In this document: positions 63,845 through 64,000 of the stretch, in pieces
Layout: every line of letters starts with the position of its first letter
Position numbering within the stretch: the first letter of the stretch is position 1
Assembly (NCBI RefSeq): GCF_018343545.2
Contig: NZ_JAGYPE020000008.1
Span: 1-64,000, forward strand
Direction: 5' to 3'
From: Neobacillus citreus
Lineage (GTDB): Bacteria > Bacillota > Bacilli > Bacillales > Cytobacillaceae
DNA length: 64,000 bases
Translations under genes and position numbers: made by a program
The notes under the pieces: model-generated
Databases searched by the model: none
The model's input: the letters and a program-made list of their open reading frames with translations, nothing else
What the model was told of the DNA's origin: nothing

Positions 63845-64000
63845 TTAACCTCCTACCCTGGAGGTTTTATATCGATATTTTTTGATTAGTTCTTCAAGGG
63901 CGCTCGCACTTTCTGCACTAAAACGAACAAAAACAGCATTCACCTTAAAAGTTGACGTAATGGATATGATTTCTTCTGATAGGATCTGACCCGTCCAGCA
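63845..64000 (-). CDS. C-terminal part of an unknown protein (cut by window end)
   Basis: An open frame enters from the right edge and stops at 63845. The 51 visible residues (ISITSTFKVNAVFVRFSAES, then ALEELIKKYRYKTSRVGG) end with Gly-Gly. They do not show a diagnostic motif. The Gly-Gly end recalls sulfur carriers such as MoaD, which would fit moeB nearby, but the preceding RYKTSRV is not typical, so this is only a possibility. Confidence 0.4.
   Translation of the reverse strand, partial: CWTGQILSEEIISITSTFKVNAVFVRFSAESASALEELIKKYRYKTSRVGG

Overview
The window is a low-GC chromosome segment from an endospore-forming member of the Bacillaceae. It carries spore coat genes (cotZ, cotO), the yjbA-yjbQ/opp/app/fab block known from Bacillus subtilis, the adaptors MecA, Spx and SpxH, and the competence gene coiA. 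It is not B. subtilis itself: it adds clpB, a tungsten-type aldehyde ferredoxin oxidoreductase and two Fnr paralogues, and it lacks several genes found in the equivalent B. subtilis blocks (tenA-thi, cotV/W/X, yjbB, yjbC, comZ, yitV). Gene names and homologies come from recognising protein families and synteny by eye; no database search was run.

Layout. 1-3.4 kb: sporulation genes (YhcN-type lipoprotein, YjcA-type membrane protein, CotZ, CotO) and fabI with a FapR operator. 3.4-11.5 kb: cation/proton antiporter, prpE, then the yjbO-nadF-yjbM-yjbL run facing yjbK, yjbI (truncated haemoglobin), spxH and yizD. 11.5-17.8 kb: pepF, coiA, cardiolipin synthase, mecA, spx. 18.4-33 kb: two complete oligopeptide ABC importers, oppABCDF and appDFABC, flanking a T-box-controlled trpS. 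33.2-36.9 kb: yjaZ, fabF, fabHA (second FapR operator) and a yjzB-like gene. 36.9-43 kb: med, two degenerate enzyme-like genes, yjzD, clpB, yjzC. 43.2-50.8 kb: an anaerobic/metal-cofactor island with two Fnr regulators, mobB, moeA, ric/scdA, moaA, a radical SAM/SPASM protein, a DsrE-like protein and a DUF59 (YitW) protein. 50.8-57.9 kb: the yitU-ipi-yitT-degV-yitL-yajQ block plus a GH13-like protein. 58-64 kb: asnO, an orphan gene, moeB, the aldehyde ferredoxin oxidoreductase and a gene cut by the window end.

The main finding is in the 43-51 kb island. Four promoters (ric, moaA, the radical SAM gene, yitW-dsrE) each have a TGTGA-N6-TCAC(T/A)-type box centred exactly 41.5 nt from the start point implied by a good -10 hexamer. 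A fifth (moeA-mobB) has one perfect half-site in the same geometry. This is the class II Fnr arrangement. Both Fnr paralogues in the island keep the C-terminal CX2CX4C cluster and the Asp of the B. subtilis Fnr type, so the island reads as a self-contained, oxygen-controlled set for molybdenum/tungsten cofactor synthesis, Fe-S repair and sulfur handling. The radical SAM, DsrE and DUF59 members have no assigned role there. moeB and the tungsten oxidoreductase at 60.7-63.8 kb are plausible users of the same cofactor.

Other points of note: a membrane-anchored GH13-like protein lacking every catalytic motif; a hydrolase-like protein whose nucleophile serine is replaced by glycine, next to a dehydrogenase-like protein with a broken Rossmann motif, both upstream of med; an exported two-domain BsuPI protein; a structured intergenic repeat at 52.1 kb; and a hairpin-rich gap at 11.1 kb with an Fnr-like box.
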